DNA of 64,000 bases. Source: Helicobacter labetoulli. GTDB taxonomy: Bacteria > Campylobacterota > Campylobacteria > Campylobacterales > Helicobacteraceae. Position 1 is the stretch's first letter. Every line of letters begins with the position of its first letter. A program made the position numbers and the translations under genes. The notes below the pieces were generated by a model. The model was given only the letters and a program-made list of their open reading frames with translations. It did not search any database and was not told the origin of the DNA. Below are positions 1-8,948 of the stretch, piece by piece. The stretch covers positions 61,984 through 125,983 of the forward strand of contig NZ_QXJF01000008.1 in assembly GCF_003670275.1 (NCBI RefSeq), written 5' to 3'.

Positions 1-903
1 GGATTTTGCACCTTCTATCTTTATGCCATAGCCTCGTCTGTCATTGATAGTGATCATATCGCTATTAGCCCCACCTATGCCTATGTTTAAATCGCTATCA
101 AGCAGTCCTTCAAAGTCTGCATTGTCCTTAATCGCAGCAATTAGAGCTTCTTTTAAAGCCTGTGCATTATCTTGTGTTTTAGATTCAGTAGCAGTTTTTG
201 GAAGTTTGATAGATAGGGTTTTATCAATGCCTTTTTTATCTTTAAGAGTAATGTTCAAATCCCCATCATTAAGCTCAAAAGCACCACTTGGGACAACAGA
301 GCCTGTGGCAGTTGAGCCAAAATACACTCTTGAGGCTTCGCCTGTATCTTTGGAATTTATCATAAGTTGATAAGGGTTTGAACCGCCTGTTTTCATCACA
401 ATCCCCATAACTTCGCCTTTTGTGGTGTCTGTGATGAGCTGTGCAACTTCAGCTAATCCCATACCTGCTTTAATTTCAATCTTGTAGTCTTGCCCTTTGT
501 GATGAAACTTGAGTGTAGAATCTTTTTGACTAAATGCAGATTCTCTACTCTCATATTTTGAGCCTATCTCATTAATGTCTGAAGTCGCCACAGAATCTAT
601 GTCAATCTTAATATCTTGGGTTGGCACACCAGAAGATATAGTAGCTTTGAGTGCATCGCCGATGACATTGCTTGAGCGTCCCAAATAGGTTGAATAATCA
701 GCAAGTTTGCTTGTGCTAGATTTTAAATCCCGCAAAGTAGAGGTGATGGCAACAAGCTCGGTTTGTTTTTCTACATTTTGTTCTATTTTTTTATCAATAG
801 GATCAATATGTGTGCTTTCATCAGCTTTTCGTAATTTATCAATCACATCGTGATTTAAGACCTTACTTCCAAGCCCAAGAGAGCTTAAACTACCAAGTGC
901 CAT
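1..903 (-). CDS. fliD: Flagellar filament cap protein FliD (partial, C-terminus outside window)
   Basis: FliD caps the growing flagellar filament and guides flagellin polymerisation at the cell surface. The first 301 codons are visible; the gene runs off the left edge. The N-terminus (MALGSLSSLGLGSKVLN) is the typical Helicobacter FliD start, followed by the conserved stretch containing LADYSTYLGRSSNV and GEVMGIVMKTGG. The ATG at 903 has a strong AAAGGAGG ribosome site five bases upstream. flaG lies 57 bp upstream on the same strand, as in H. pylori, so the two are probably co-transcribed from the sigma-28-type promoter before flaG. No frameshift is seen in the visible part. Confidence 0.95.
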   Translation of the reverse strand, partial: MALGSLSSLGLGSKVLNHDVIDKLRKADESTHIDPIDKKIEQNVEKQTELVAITSTLRDLKSSTSKLADYSTYLGRSSNVIGDALKATISSGVPTQDIKIDIDSVATSDINEIGSKYESRESAFSQKDSTLKFHHKGQDYKIEIKAGMGLAEVAQLITDTTKGEVMGIVMKTGGSNPYQLMINSKDTGEASRVYFGSTATGSVVPSGAFELNDGDLNITLKDKKGIDKTLSIKLPKTATESKTQDNAQALKEALIAAIKDNADFEGLLDSDLNIGIGGANSDMITINDRRGYGIKIEGAKS

Positions 904-960
904 ACAACCTCCTTTCGCAAATTTAGATTCTAGAATCTTAAGCTTATTTAACCTCTCTTT

Positions 961-1353
961 TTAACCCTGCTTGTCAAAAATCACACCAATAACTTCGCGC
1001 ATTCTTTTCATAAGTTCAATAGCTTCTTTTGATGGAATTTCCCTTATGATCTTATCGCCATTAAATTCTTTGACCGTTACCATAAGTCCCGGAATATTCT
1101 CATTATACGAGAAGTTCAAATCTGTGCCGATTTTTTTCATCTCATCATTGAGCTTCTTGCTCAGTTCGCGTAGCTCACTTTCAAGTTGCTTTTTGTTTTC
1201 CTTATCGTGGTGCTGCGCTGTTTCTTGCTGCAAACGCACTTCAGTTGGGCGGGTATCTTCCGTGACTGCCCGACCACTCGCATTTACCATATTCACAAGC
1301 CGATTTTTAACAGCATCATTATTGTTGCCAATACTATTAACACTATTAATCAT
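961..1353 (-). CDS. flaG: Flagellar protein FlaG
   Basis: FlaG is a small flagellar protein that influences filament length in related bacteria. At 130 residues it has the usual size. It shows a variable charged N-terminal half, a coiled-coil-like middle (residues 45-75), then the conserved FlaG core with LNFSYNENIPGLMVTV and a C-terminal IREIPSKEAIELM segment. The ATG is preceded by AAGGAGG. It lies upstream of fliD on the same strand, and a TAAA-N15-GCCGATAT promoter sits 38 bp before the start codon, consistent with late (FliA-dependent) flagellar expression. Confidence 0.93.
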   Translation of the reverse strand: MINSVNSIGNNNDAVKNRLVNMVNASGRAVTEDTRPTEVRLQQETAQHHDKENKKQLESELRELSKKLNDEMKKIGTDLNFSYNENIPGLMVTVKEFNGDKIIREIPSKEAIELMKRMREVIGVIFDKQG

Positions 1354-1390
1354 AGCTTCCTCCTTGAAGTTCTAAAATAAAGCAAAAGAC

Positions 1391-1417
1391 ATATCGGCTA
1401 AAAAAAATTTTTTTTTA
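1391..1417 (-). promoter_or_regulatory. Probable sigma-28 (FliA) promoter of flaG-fliD
   Basis: On the minus strand the sequence reads TAAA (1417-1414), exactly 15 bases, then GCCGATAT (1398-1391). This matches the flagellar sigma-28 consensus TAAA-N15-GCCGATAA except in the last base. The -35 element overlaps the stop codon of the upstream envC-like gene. The spacer is almost entirely an A run followed by a T run, so slippage could alter its length. Confidence 0.75.
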
Positions 1418-2629
1418 ATTGAGTTTGATAAAATCTGCTGGATTAATATGTTTATCTTTTTGAGTGATTTCAAAGCTTAAACGCTCATTGACCTTGCCTA
1501 TAATTGCACCTTTTTTAACGCTTGAACCTACTTTGATGTTAGATTCTATTTTGTCTAAATATGCATAAATGGTGTGAATGGCATTGCTATGCTCAATAAT
1601 GATGACTTTTTTTAGCCCCGGAGCGTCTTTGGCATATACAACCTTACCATCAAGCACACTTTTGACACTTGCATTAGCACTTCTAGGATTAAACATAATG
1701 GCGGCATTAAAGATTTTAAACTTATACACAGGATCAAAATAAGGTCCAAACTTTTTCTCAATCGTGTAGTTTTCAAGTGGCGGAATAGTTTTGCTCCCTT
1801 TGTATGCAATTGTTGGCACATCGCGGTATGAAGTGCCAAATTGTTTTGGGGCTTTTATACTATCTGGCTTCTTTTGGTTGTCAATAAAGGCTTGTTGGTT
1901 TTTGCTCTGTGATTTTTGCTCTTTTACAATATTGAGACGAGAGAGAATCTCATCAAGGCTTTTTCGCTCTTTGACAATGGCTTTAAGCTGCTCATCATAG
2001 CTTTTAAGTTCAGTTTGCATTTTGCTCAAAGTGGCTTTTTGCTGCTCTTTGGCAGATTGCAGGTTGTCTTTTTTGTTTGTTTGAATCTTGATTGAGCTTT
2101 GAAGTTGTGAGATTGTATTTGTGATTTTTTCAATCTCATTATTTAAAATGCTTTGCCTAGCATTGAGTGTTTTGATAGAATCTTTTGTATTTTTATGCAA
2201 GATTCTATAAACTTCATATTCTACCACACCATCAACAGAATCAATACTTCCTTCACGCTCCATAATCATACTAAATGCAATGTTTTGTGTAAGCAATTTA
2301 ATCATTTGAGATTCAATCTCACGCTTTTGTTCAAGCAACATATTTTGTTGGCGTTGTGAATTTTTAAGCGTTTTTTCTTGACTTTGGGATTTACCTTGAT
2401 TTTGGCTTATATCTTGTGAGAGTGTTTCTATTTGTTTGCCTAGCCTTGTAAGCTCGGCATTTTTAGCATTAATTGCCTTGCCTAACTCATCAAGCTTTTT
2501 GCTTATGGCTCGCTCTTGATTTTGTGCGTTAGCAAGTTTATCTTTATTTGTTGCAATATCTTTGTCAATATTTGCCAAAGATAGGCTAACAATAGCACAT
2601 AATGCAAGAGAGGCAAAGCCTTGTTTCAT
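1415..2629 (-). CDS. EnvC-like periplasmic murein hydrolase activator (degenerate M23 domain)
   Basis: Probable periplasmic activator of cell-wall amidases at division, working with FtsEX. A signal peptide (residues 1-19, cut near SLA) is followed by a long coiled coil (20-250), then a C-terminal LytM/M23-like domain (about 290-404). The domain lacks the zinc motifs of active M23 peptidases: no HxxxD, and LSFEITQ stands where HLHF is expected. It is therefore more likely an activator than an enzyme. The start overlaps the ftsX stop codon by one base, giving the order ftsE-ftsX-envC-like and likely translational coupling. H. pylori has an equivalent gene between ftsX and flaG. Confidence 0.85.
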   Translation of the reverse strand: MKQGFASLALCAIVSLSLANIDKDIATNKDKLANAQNQERAISKKLDELGKAINAKNAELTRLGKQIETLSQDISQNQGKSQSQEKTLKNSQRQQNMLLEQKREIESQMIKLLTQNIAFSMIMEREGSIDSVDGVVEYEVYRILHKNTKDSIKTLNARQSILNNEIEKITNTISQLQSSIKIQTNKKDNLQSAKEQQKATLSKMQTELKSYDEQLKAIVKERKSLDEILSRLNIVKEQKSQSKNQQAFIDNQKKPDSIKAPKQFGTSYRDVPTIAYKGSKTIPPLENYTIEKKFGPYFDPVYKFKIFNAAIMFNPRSANASVKSVLDGKVVYAKDAPGLKKVIIIEHSNAIHTIYAYLDKIESNIKVGSSVKKGAIIGKVNERLSFEITQKDKHINPADFIKLN

Positions 2630-3438
2630 TAGAGGTCTTTTTGCTTAATGATAACAAACACAACTGATACGATAGATACAAGTATAGATGTGAAAAGCAA
2701 AATGATAAAATCACTTCCCATACGGAAAATATCGCTTGTTACTTCAAGTGTGCTAAGCACCCCTTGCATTTTGCTGCTATTAATGAGATATGTCATACCC
2801 GCGATAATAGCAATCGTTGAGATAAATGAATCTATCAATGCAAGGCGGAATAAAATACCATTTTTCATCCACGCTGGAGCACCCAAAAATGCCATAATCT
2901 CCATTCTATCGCTATGCTCAAATTTCCATATTTCAATTTGTTTGACCATAAGAATATAACTCAAAATTGCAATGAGTGAAGCAAATACAACAATGGAGCT
3001 TTTGATGATAAGGAGCAATTTATAGACTTGTGAATGACTTTTACTAAAAGATTCTACTTTTGTTACACCATTAAGCTTTGAGAGTGTGGCATTTATCTTT
3101 TGCAAACGCTCTTCATCTGGGAATACGGAAAGTTTCAATGAATAGAAAAAAGGCAATTCTCTTTGCAATGTCTCTAAACTCTCTCGGCTAAGGTCCTTTT
3201 TTAGCTCATTCATCATATAATCAGGCGTAATCGCCTTAAGCTCCTTTGCCTCACGGATAAAGTTTTCTACCTTATCAAGTGTGAGAGCATTTTTTGATGC
3301 GATGACAATGGAATAATTATCCGAGAGTTTGTTTTCGTGCTTTGCCACCGCACGATTAACAAGTATAATGCTCTCCAAACTAAAAAGCAATGCAAGGAGA
3401 GGAACAATAAGTGCCAAGTGTCTTTTAAGCAAATTCAT
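2629..3438 (-). CDS. ftsX: Cell division protein FtsX
   Basis: Membrane subunit of the FtsEX complex, which signals through EnvC-type proteins to periplasmic amidases. A first membrane segment (about residues 8-26) is followed by a periplasmic domain with a PFFYSLKLSVFP-type segment, then three C-terminal membrane helices. The ATG at 3438 is chosen because AAGGAG lies just upstream; a TTG 18 bases further up is also in frame but has no comparable ribosome site. The gene overlaps the ftsE end by 14 bp and the envC-like start by 1 bp, so all three form one operon. At 269 residues it is normal for the family in this group. Confidence 0.9.
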   Translation of the reverse strand: MNLLKRHLALIVPLLALLFSLESIILVNRAVAKHENKLSDNYSIVIASKNALTLDKVENFIREAKELKAITPDYMMNELKKDLSRESLETLQRELPFFYSLKLSVFPDEERLQKINATLSKLNGVTKVESFSKSHSQVYKLLLIIKSSIVVFASLIAILSYILMVKQIEIWKFEHSDRMEIMAFLGAPAWMKNGILFRLALIDSFISTIAIIAGMTYLINSSKMQGVLSTLEVTSDIFRMGSDFIILLFTSILVSIVSVVFVIIKQKDL

Positions 3439-4093
3439 ATACCACTCCTTCTTCAATATGTAGTCTTCTATAAGGGATATTGAGCCTATCTGGCATTCTG
3501 TGTGTTACGACAACAACGGTGATTCCAAGCTGTTCATTTACACCTTTAAGTAGATTCCAAATAAGCTCACTTGAGTAGTCATCAAGGTTACCTGTTGGCT
3601 CATCGGCTAGGATTATGGTTGGGTTATGGGCTAAAGCTCTTGCCATTGCTACGCGTTGTTGCTCCCCACCGCTTAACTCTAAAGGAAACTTATTTGCCTT
3701 GTGGGATAGCTTAATATGCACCAAAAGCTTTTCTACTTGAGATTTACACACTTCTTTTTTATATCCATTAATCACCATAGGCAACATTACATTGCGTTCT
3801 ATATTCCACTCTTTAATAAGTTTATAATCTTGAAAAACAATGCCAATATTTCTACGAAGATGATTGATGCGGTTTTTTGATGCTTTTTGCATACTCACAC
3901 CAAAAATATTCAAATGCCCACTCTTCACACCTAAATGTCCAAAAAATGAGCTTAAAATCGTGCTTTTACCACTTCCTGAAGCCCCGGTAATAAATACAAA
4001 CTCTTTAGCATTGATATTAAAGGTTGCATCTTTGATGACAAGCTCGTCATTGTAGCCTAGATTCAGATTTTTTGCTTCTATGATTGGGCTCAA
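3425..4093 (-). CDS. ftsE: Cell division ATP-binding protein FtsE
   Basis: ABC ATPase that drives FtsX. Walker [10 protein letters not shown] (about residues 39-47), the signature LSGGEQQR (about 141-148) and Walker [13 protein letters not shown] (about 160-171) are all intact, followed by the switch histidine in VVVTHR. It starts with TTG, which overlaps the trmB stop as TTGA; a GGAGTGAAG ribosome site lies upstream. At 222 residues it is a standard FtsE. The order trmB-ftsE-ftsX-envC-like matches H. pylori. Confidence 0.94.
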   Translation of the reverse strand: MSPIIEAKNLNLGYNDELVIKDATFNINAKEFVFITGASGSGKSTILSSFFGHLGVKSGHLNIFGVSMQKASKNRINHLRRNIGIVFQDYKLIKEWNIERNVMLPMVINGYKKEVCKSQVEKLLVHIKLSHKANKFPLELSGGEQQRVAMARALAHNPTIILADEPTGNLDDYSSELIWNLLKGVNEQLGITVVVVTHRMPDRLNIPYRRLHIEEGVVYEFA

Positions 4094-5358
4094 ACTTCAC
4101 TCCTTACTTTAGTAGAATCTGCTAAGTTTAAAAACTCTATTAAATGTTTATGTGCTAGATATGCTGCCTTTGTTGGGATAGGATCACCACTGATATAATG
4201 TGTCGTATAAGTTGCACAAAAAGAGATTTGCAAAAACTTGCTTTGTGGCTGATTGAAGTCTCCAAAACACAATGTCAACACATACACACCTCCAGCACAA
4301 TACACATTGTCAATATGTAAGAACCAATCCTTAGCGATTTTCTTGTATGGAAAATCCGTGTAATTATCCAAATTTTTTCTTAGAATCTTATCAAAATTAA
4401 AGTTTTTTTCTGCATTTTGTGCGTTTTTTGCTGATTTCATATGAGAATCTTGACTTTCGCTTGAGGTTTTAAAAATTTTTAAATCAAAAATATCTTTGTT
4501 TTGTCGTTCCCACCTTGCTTCGTATTTGCTGACAATGGCATTTTTATGATTTTTTTGCACTTGCAAATTAATATGCTTATAAGAAAGGGCGAGATTCAGT
4601 GCATCGCGGAAGTATATCTCATCATCGCTCCTTAAATGCAATACCCCATTATCATCTAGCACACGCAAAGATTCTTGTAAGAAAGCTTTGCAAAATACAC
4701 GCCTATGGGGCTTTTTGTTCCAAGGAACAGGAAAATGCACATAAATGCCCTCCGCAATACAAGAAGGCAAAATCTCAAGTAAGATTCTCGCATCAGTGTG
4801 GATAATATAGAGATTTTTAAGCCCTAAAAGCTCAATCTGCCTTAGAATCTGCTCAATAGAGGGGCTATGAATCTCAATGCCAATACAAATAAGATGTGGA
4901 TTGCTCTTAGCTAAGTGTAAGAGATGTCGCCCCGAGCCAAAGCCCACTTCAATAAGGCATTTTTGAGAAAAATCTAAAAAATACTTTACGGATTTAAAAA
5001 ATGGCGATTGTAGATTCTGCCTTGGGGAATTGTTGTTGAGATTGTGCGTGATGAGATGTTGATTGCTTTGTTGTTCCATAAGCGTTTTGATTGCATTTTT
5101 GATAATACCCGTTGGCTGGGCTTTGCTACTTTTTTCACATTTGATAATGCTGTTATTTTTGCTTGGTCGCTCTACTTTACGCAAAAAGAATTCATCGGGC
5201 AAAGATTCATTATGTGAGGTGTCATTTTGCCAAAACCGCACTAAAATAAGGCTTTGATGGGAATCTGCCCTGCATTGAGCCTCATAGGCAAACTCATACT
5301 CCCCACTTTTAAAAGGCAGGTTTGGCAGAGTGATGGTTGGAGAGAGAAAATGCGGCAC
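4090..5358 (-). CDS. trmB: tRNA (guanine-N7-)-methyltransferase TrmB
   Basis: SAM-dependent enzyme making 7-methylguanosine at position 46 of tRNAs. At 422 residues it is the long epsilonproteobacterial form, with about 130 extra N-terminal residues before the methyltransferase fold. The SAM motif EVGFGSGRHLLHLAK and the family signature HFPVPWNKKPHRR (tRNA-binding/catalytic region) are clear. A second added region separates the core from the C-terminal strand. The annotated start is GTG. It lies 9 bp after the FN3 lipoprotein gene and overlaps ftsE by 4 bp. Confidence 0.9.
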   Translation of the reverse strand: MPHFLSPTITLPNLPFKSGEYEFAYEAQCRADSHQSLILVRFWQNDTSHNESLPDEFFLRKVERPSKNNSIIKCEKSSKAQPTGIIKNAIKTLMEQQSNQHLITHNLNNNSPRQNLQSPFFKSVKYFLDFSQKCLIEVGFGSGRHLLHLAKSNPHLICIGIEIHSPSIEQILRQIELLGLKNLYIIHTDARILLEILPSCIAEGIYVHFPVPWNKKPHRRVFCKAFLQESLRVLDDNGVLHLRSDDEIYFRDALNLALSYKHINLQVQKNHKNAIVSKYEARWERQNKDIFDLKIFKTSSESQDSHMKSAKNAQNAEKNFNFDKILRKNLDNYTDFPYKKIAKDWFLHIDNVYCAGGVYVLTLCFGDFNQPQSKFLQISFCATYTTHYISGDPIPTKAAYLAHKHLIEFLNLADSTKVRSEV

Positions 5359-5367
5359 ATATAATCC

Positions 5368-6624
5368 TTACTCAAGTATCAGTTCAATTTCTTGGCTAGG
5401 CTTAGATTCTATCCCGTGTTTATCCACACTCACTACGCTATAACTATATTTTTTACCTTTTTGCATTTCTTTATCAATAAAGCCATTGTTGTGAATGTCA
5501 ATAAACTTCGCACTTTGTGTCCATAACGCACCCTCTTTGCGATAGACAATATAACTCACAATGCGATCATCACTTGGTGTTTGCCAAGAAAGTGTTGCCT
5601 TGCCTTCTACCATTTTGCCTTCAAATTGTGTAGGTGTGCTAGGTGATGGGAGAGAAGAGCCTTTGGCAGGGTTGCTGCTCATTCTTCCTTCCAAGCCATT
5701 GTCTCCTAAAAGCACAACCTGATAATAGTAAGTTATACCATCATCTTTAGCTTGAAGTTTATGCGTGTAGTTTGTTTGGTTTGTGGTGGCTATGCTTTTG
5801 TAATCTTTGTCATTTGATGAGACAAGAATCTTGTAGTATTTTTTACTCACCCCTGCTGAATCTGGTGCGTCTTCCCAAGTGATATGAATGCTACGAGGTA
5901 AATCATTTGAAGCTTGTATGTTTTCAATCGGTGTGGGTTGTGGAATCGTGCTAACACTAATGCCTTGAGTGGGCTTAGATTCTACACCTTCGTGGTTTTT
6001 TGCGATAATGCGATAAGTGTAAGTCTCCCCATCTTTTAAATCTTCATCAAAATATTCCACGCTTAAGCGATGAGGGATTGTTTTAATTGTTTTAAACTCT
6101 CCGGCTTTATTGAGGCGTTGGATAAGATAAGAATCTACGCTAGGATTTGGGTGGGGCGACCATATAAGCTTAATGCTTCTTGGCTGATTATTGATAGCAA
6201 AGACACTCTCCACCGGGTCTATAAAGGAGGTTTGAATGTGTATAGGCTCACTTTTTGGCGAGATTGTGTCATTCTCCCCAAGGACAGCAAAGGCATAGAT
6301 ATATTTTGTTTGAGGTGAAAGATTGATATCATAAAAATGTGTTGCAAAGCGATTTTTGATTGTAGCAATTTGTTGCAAACCTTTGCCTTCACCAGATTCA
6401 GATCGGTAAATGACATAGCCTTTGACCTTTTCATTATTGATGAGTTTCCACTCAAAGCCCACAGATGAGACATCAATGAGCGTATTGACAGAATCTAATC
6501 GTGGGAGCGAAGAATCTTCTTGTAAATTTGCATTAAAAAATGAAAAGCATGCACTAAGAAAAACACTCAAAAGCACGGGTAATGCTATCAACCTCAAGTA
6601 GTTCCATAACATTCTTGCAACCAT
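5368..6624 (-). CDS. Fibronectin type III repeat lipoprotein
   Basis: Probable outer-membrane or periplasmic lipoprotein with a structural or binding role; function unknown. An N-terminal signal with lipobox LSAC (Cys at about 26) is followed by four fibronectin type III-like repeats, recognisable by recurring WxxP...V.SYxVYR/L and TYxYxVxAxNxxGxES motifs. AAGGAG lies eight bases before the ATG. The start lies 71 bp inside the end of the upstream pseudouridine synthase gene in another frame, so the two are coupled. A similar FN3 protein sits at this place in H. pylori. Confidence 0.8.
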   Translation of the reverse strand: MVARMLWNYLRLIALPVLLSVFLSACFSFFNANLQEDSSLPRLDSVNTLIDVSSVGFEWKLINNEKVKGYVIYRSESGEGKGLQQIATIKNRFATHFYDINLSPQTKYIYAFAVLGENDTISPKSEPIHIQTSFIDPVESVFAINNQPRSIKLIWSPHPNPSVDSYLIQRLNKAGEFKTIKTIPHRLSVEYFDEDLKDGETYTYRIIAKNHEGVESKPTQGISVSTIPQPTPIENIQASNDLPRSIHITWEDAPDSAGVSKKYYKILVSSNDKDYKSIATTNQTNYTHKLQAKDDGITYYYQVVLLGDNGLEGRMSSNPAKGSSLPSPSTPTQFEGKMVEGKATLSWQTPSDDRIVSYIVYRKEGALWTQSAKFIDIHNNGFIDKEMQKGKKYSYSVVSVDKHGIESKPSQEIELILE

Positions 6625-7639
6625 TTGGCAACTCCTTTGTGAAGTGATTTTGTATAAATTCTAGCATATCTAATAAAATGGGGGCTTTAAAAGTGTAGTT
6701 TTGCCCATTTTTAGGGTGGGTAAGGTAGAGAATGTAAGCGTGAAGCAAGATTCTACCTTCATAAAATACGCTCTTTGCACTTGGCTTATAACCATAGAGT
6801 GTATCGCCTAAGATATGGCGTGAAAGGCTCTCAAGATGTGTGCGGATTTGATGAGTTCTGCCGGTATGGAGCTTTATGGCAATCAGCTCAAGTGTGCCAT
6901 CATTTGAGGTGGCGAGTTTGACAAAAGAGCTTTTAGAATCTCGCACACCTTGTGGTGGATTCTCATTTTCGTCAATATGAATCTTACTCATTTTCAAGCG
7001 GTTTGTGGGACATCGCCCCATAAAGCATTGCACTTGGAGATTCTGCTTTAAGGGTGTATCAATGATGGCTAGGTAGTATCGCCCCATTTGACGAGATTTT
7101 AGCTGATTTGGAAGAATCTCGTAGGCAAGAAGTGATTTAGCAATGCAAAGCACACCGCTTGTTTGCTTATCAAGGCGGTGGATAATCCCATATCGTTCCT
7201 CTCCACTAAGTGTATGCAGTATGTGGGAGTGGAGTTTGAGCCATTGGGTTAGGGTTGGGTCTTTTACACTTGGGGCATCGTGAATAACGAGATTTGGCGG
7301 TTTATTAAGGATAAGAATATCATCATCTTCATGCAAAATATCAATGCTAAGATTTTTGTAGAGATTTTGCAAAGATAGGCTCATATTTTGAGCGTTAGAA
7401 TCTAGGCTATGAGGCTTTGGGAGATTAATATGAATCTTATCATTTGGCTTTAATAAAGTGCCATTTTTGATACAAGGCAGTCCATTGAGCGTGATATTGT
7501 TGGCTTGGATAAGGAGCTGAATCTGATTTTTGCTCATCTGCAATTGTGAGGAGAGAAAAGAATCAAGTCGCAATTTACCATTATTGCTATTATTTAAGTC
7601 AAGTTCTGTTACAATGAGTTCTCGCATTTGTTCCGCCAT
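6554..7639 (-). CDS. RluA/RluD-family 23S rRNA pseudouridine synthase
   Basis: Converts uridine to pseudouridine in RNA, by family most likely in 23S rRNA. It has an N-terminal S4 RNA-binding domain (about residues 18-75), then the catalytic domain with HRLDKQTSGVLCIAK, whose Asp is the catalytic nucleophile, and the GRTHQIRTHL motif. At 361 residues it is slightly longer than usual because the C-terminus runs into the next gene. It is divergent from rodA with only 34 bp between starts. The exact target uridine cannot be read from the sequence. Confidence 0.88.
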   Translation of the reverse strand: MAEQMRELIVTELDLNNSNNGKLRLDSFLSSQLQMSKNQIQLLIQANNITLNGLPCIKNGTLLKPNDKIHINLPKPHSLDSNAQNMSLSLQNLYKNLSIDILHEDDDILILNKPPNLVIHDAPSVKDPTLTQWLKLHSHILHTLSGEERYGIIHRLDKQTSGVLCIAKSLLAYEILPNQLKSRQMGRYYLAIIDTPLKQNLQVQCFMGRCPTNRLKMSKIHIDENENPPQGVRDSKSSFVKLATSNDGTLELIAIKLHTGRTHQIRTHLESLSRHILGDTLYGYKPSAKSVFYEGRILLHAYILYLTHPKNGQNYTFKAPILLDMLEFIQNHFTKELPNGCKNVMELLEVDSITRAFECFS

Positions 7640-7673
7640 ATTTTAAAGTTGATTTGGATTTTAGGAGTTTTTT

Positions 7674-8816
7674 GTGATTGATAGACGGATTCTAGCACAT
7701 TTTGAATATATTTTATTACTTTTGATTCTGCCTTTGGTTGGGCTATCATTATTTTTGATTAATGAGCTAGATTCTATGCTTTTTTCTAAGCAAATCAAGT
7801 ATATTACCTTAAGCTGTGGGCTTGTATTTTTTCTCTTTTTTGTGCCTTTTAGAAAGCTAAAAAGTTTTATCGTAGTGTCCTATGTGATTTGTCTTGTTTT
7901 GCTGATTTTGGTGCATTTTATCGGCACACAGAAGCTTGGCGCACAACGCTGGGTGGATATTCCTTTTACGAGTTTTTCAATCCAGCCAAGTGAGATTATG
8001 AAGATTTTTTTAATGTTGCTTTTAGCCTCATATATTGCAACGAATCCTCCGCCAAAAGATGGCTATGGTGTGAAGCAGTTTTGTATTATTAGCTCTTTTA
8101 TTCTTATTCCTTTTGTGATTATTCTCAAAGAGCCGGATTTGGGGACGGCTATGGTGATTTTACTAACCGGATTTGGCACACTTTTTCTCATTGGTGTGAA
8201 TAAAAAGATTTGGATAAGTTTAGGGCTTGTTGTTGTCTTTTTAGCACCTGTTGCCTATGTCGTAGATCCTTTGAAAGACTATCAAAAAAAGCGTATTATG
8301 GACTTTGTGTCTGATAAATATCCATATCAAGTAAATCAAGCTCTTATCGCCATTGGTGCAAGTGGGATTGTGGGGAAGTCAAAAGAGGAGGCGACACAAT
8401 CTCAACTTAAATTTTTGCCCTATGCAAATACGGATTTTATCTTTGCGTATTTTGTGGAGCGGTTTGGATTACTTGGGGCTTTTGGGCTTTTGGCATTGTT
8501 TTTTTGCTTGATCGTGTATGTGCTAAGTCTTGGATTTGTGTATGAGAGAGATTATTTCCTGCGTGCAGTAACAGGCTATATCGCTATTTTGATTTTCTTG
8601 TATGTGGGGATTAATGTGTGTATGGTGATAGGATTAGCCCCTGTGGTTGGGATTCCCCTGCCGTTAATGAGCTATGGAGGCACGAGCTTTGTTACATTTA
8701 TGACGCTTTTTGCGATTCTTGAAAACATTCTTGCCTTTAAGTTTATTTTTGAGTATAATTCCAGCCCTAACGCTCAGGGACCTTTAGCTCAGCTGGTCAG
8801 AGCACTCGGCTCATAA
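7674..8816 (+). CDS. rodA: Peptidoglycan glycosyltransferase RodA (SEDS family)
   Basis: SEDS-family lipid II polymerase of the elongasome. It has about ten membrane segments, the GAQRWVDIPFTSFSIQPSE motif, KEPDLGTAMV, and the C-terminal GIPLPLMSYGGTS motif that identify RodA/FtsW proteins. The initiator is GTG. The last 13 codons read through the first half of the downstream tRNA gene, giving a tail GPLAQLVRALGS, and the TAA stop uses the anticodon-loop bases. The tail is therefore fixed by tRNA sequence. The position next to the pseudouridine synthase matches H. pylori. Confidence 0.93.
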   Translation: MIDRRILAHFEYILLLLILPLVGLSLFLINELDSMLFSKQIKYITLSCGLVFFLFFVPFRKLKSFIVVSYVICLVLLILVHFIGTQKLGAQRWVDIPFTSFSIQPSEIMKIFLMLLLASYIATNPPPKDGYGVKQFCIISSFILIPFVIILKEPDLGTAMVILLTGFGTLFLIGVNKKIWISLGLVVVFLAPVAYVVDPLKDYQKKRIMDFVSDKYPYQVNQALIAIGASGIVGKSKEEATQSQLKFLPYANTDFIFAYFVERFGLLGAFGLLALFFCLIVYVLSLGFVYERDYFLRAVTGYIAILIFLYVGINVCMVIGLAPVVGIPLPLMSYGGTSFVTFMTLFAILENILAFKFIFEYNSSPNAQGPLAQLVRALGS

Positions 8817-8854
8817 CCGATTGGTCGCAGGTTCGAATCCTGCAAGGTCCACCA
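8778..8854 (+). tRNA. tRNA with CAU anticodon (tRNA-Ile2 favoured over elongator tRNA-Met)
   Basis: A 77-nt cloverleaf with encoded CCA: acceptor stem GGACCTT/AAGGTCC, D arm GCTC...GAGC, anticodon loop CTCATAA with CAT at 8812-8814, and T arm with GGTTCGAATCC. A CAU anticodon can be tRNA-Met or the lysidine-modified tRNA-Ile2. C4-G69 and C5-G68 in the acceptor stem are the pairs TilS uses for Ile2 in E. coli, which favours Ile2; this is inference. The base pair at 27-43 is mismatched. The 5' half overlaps the end of rodA, and a glycosylation island begins 95 bp downstream. Confidence 0.93.
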
Positions 8855-8948
8855 CTGCTACTTTATTCTCTTGTAAATAAATACTGCAAAATTGTGAGCT
8901 AAAATCATTTCAATTTACATTTAGTTTGTTAGACAAATCAGGGACAGA

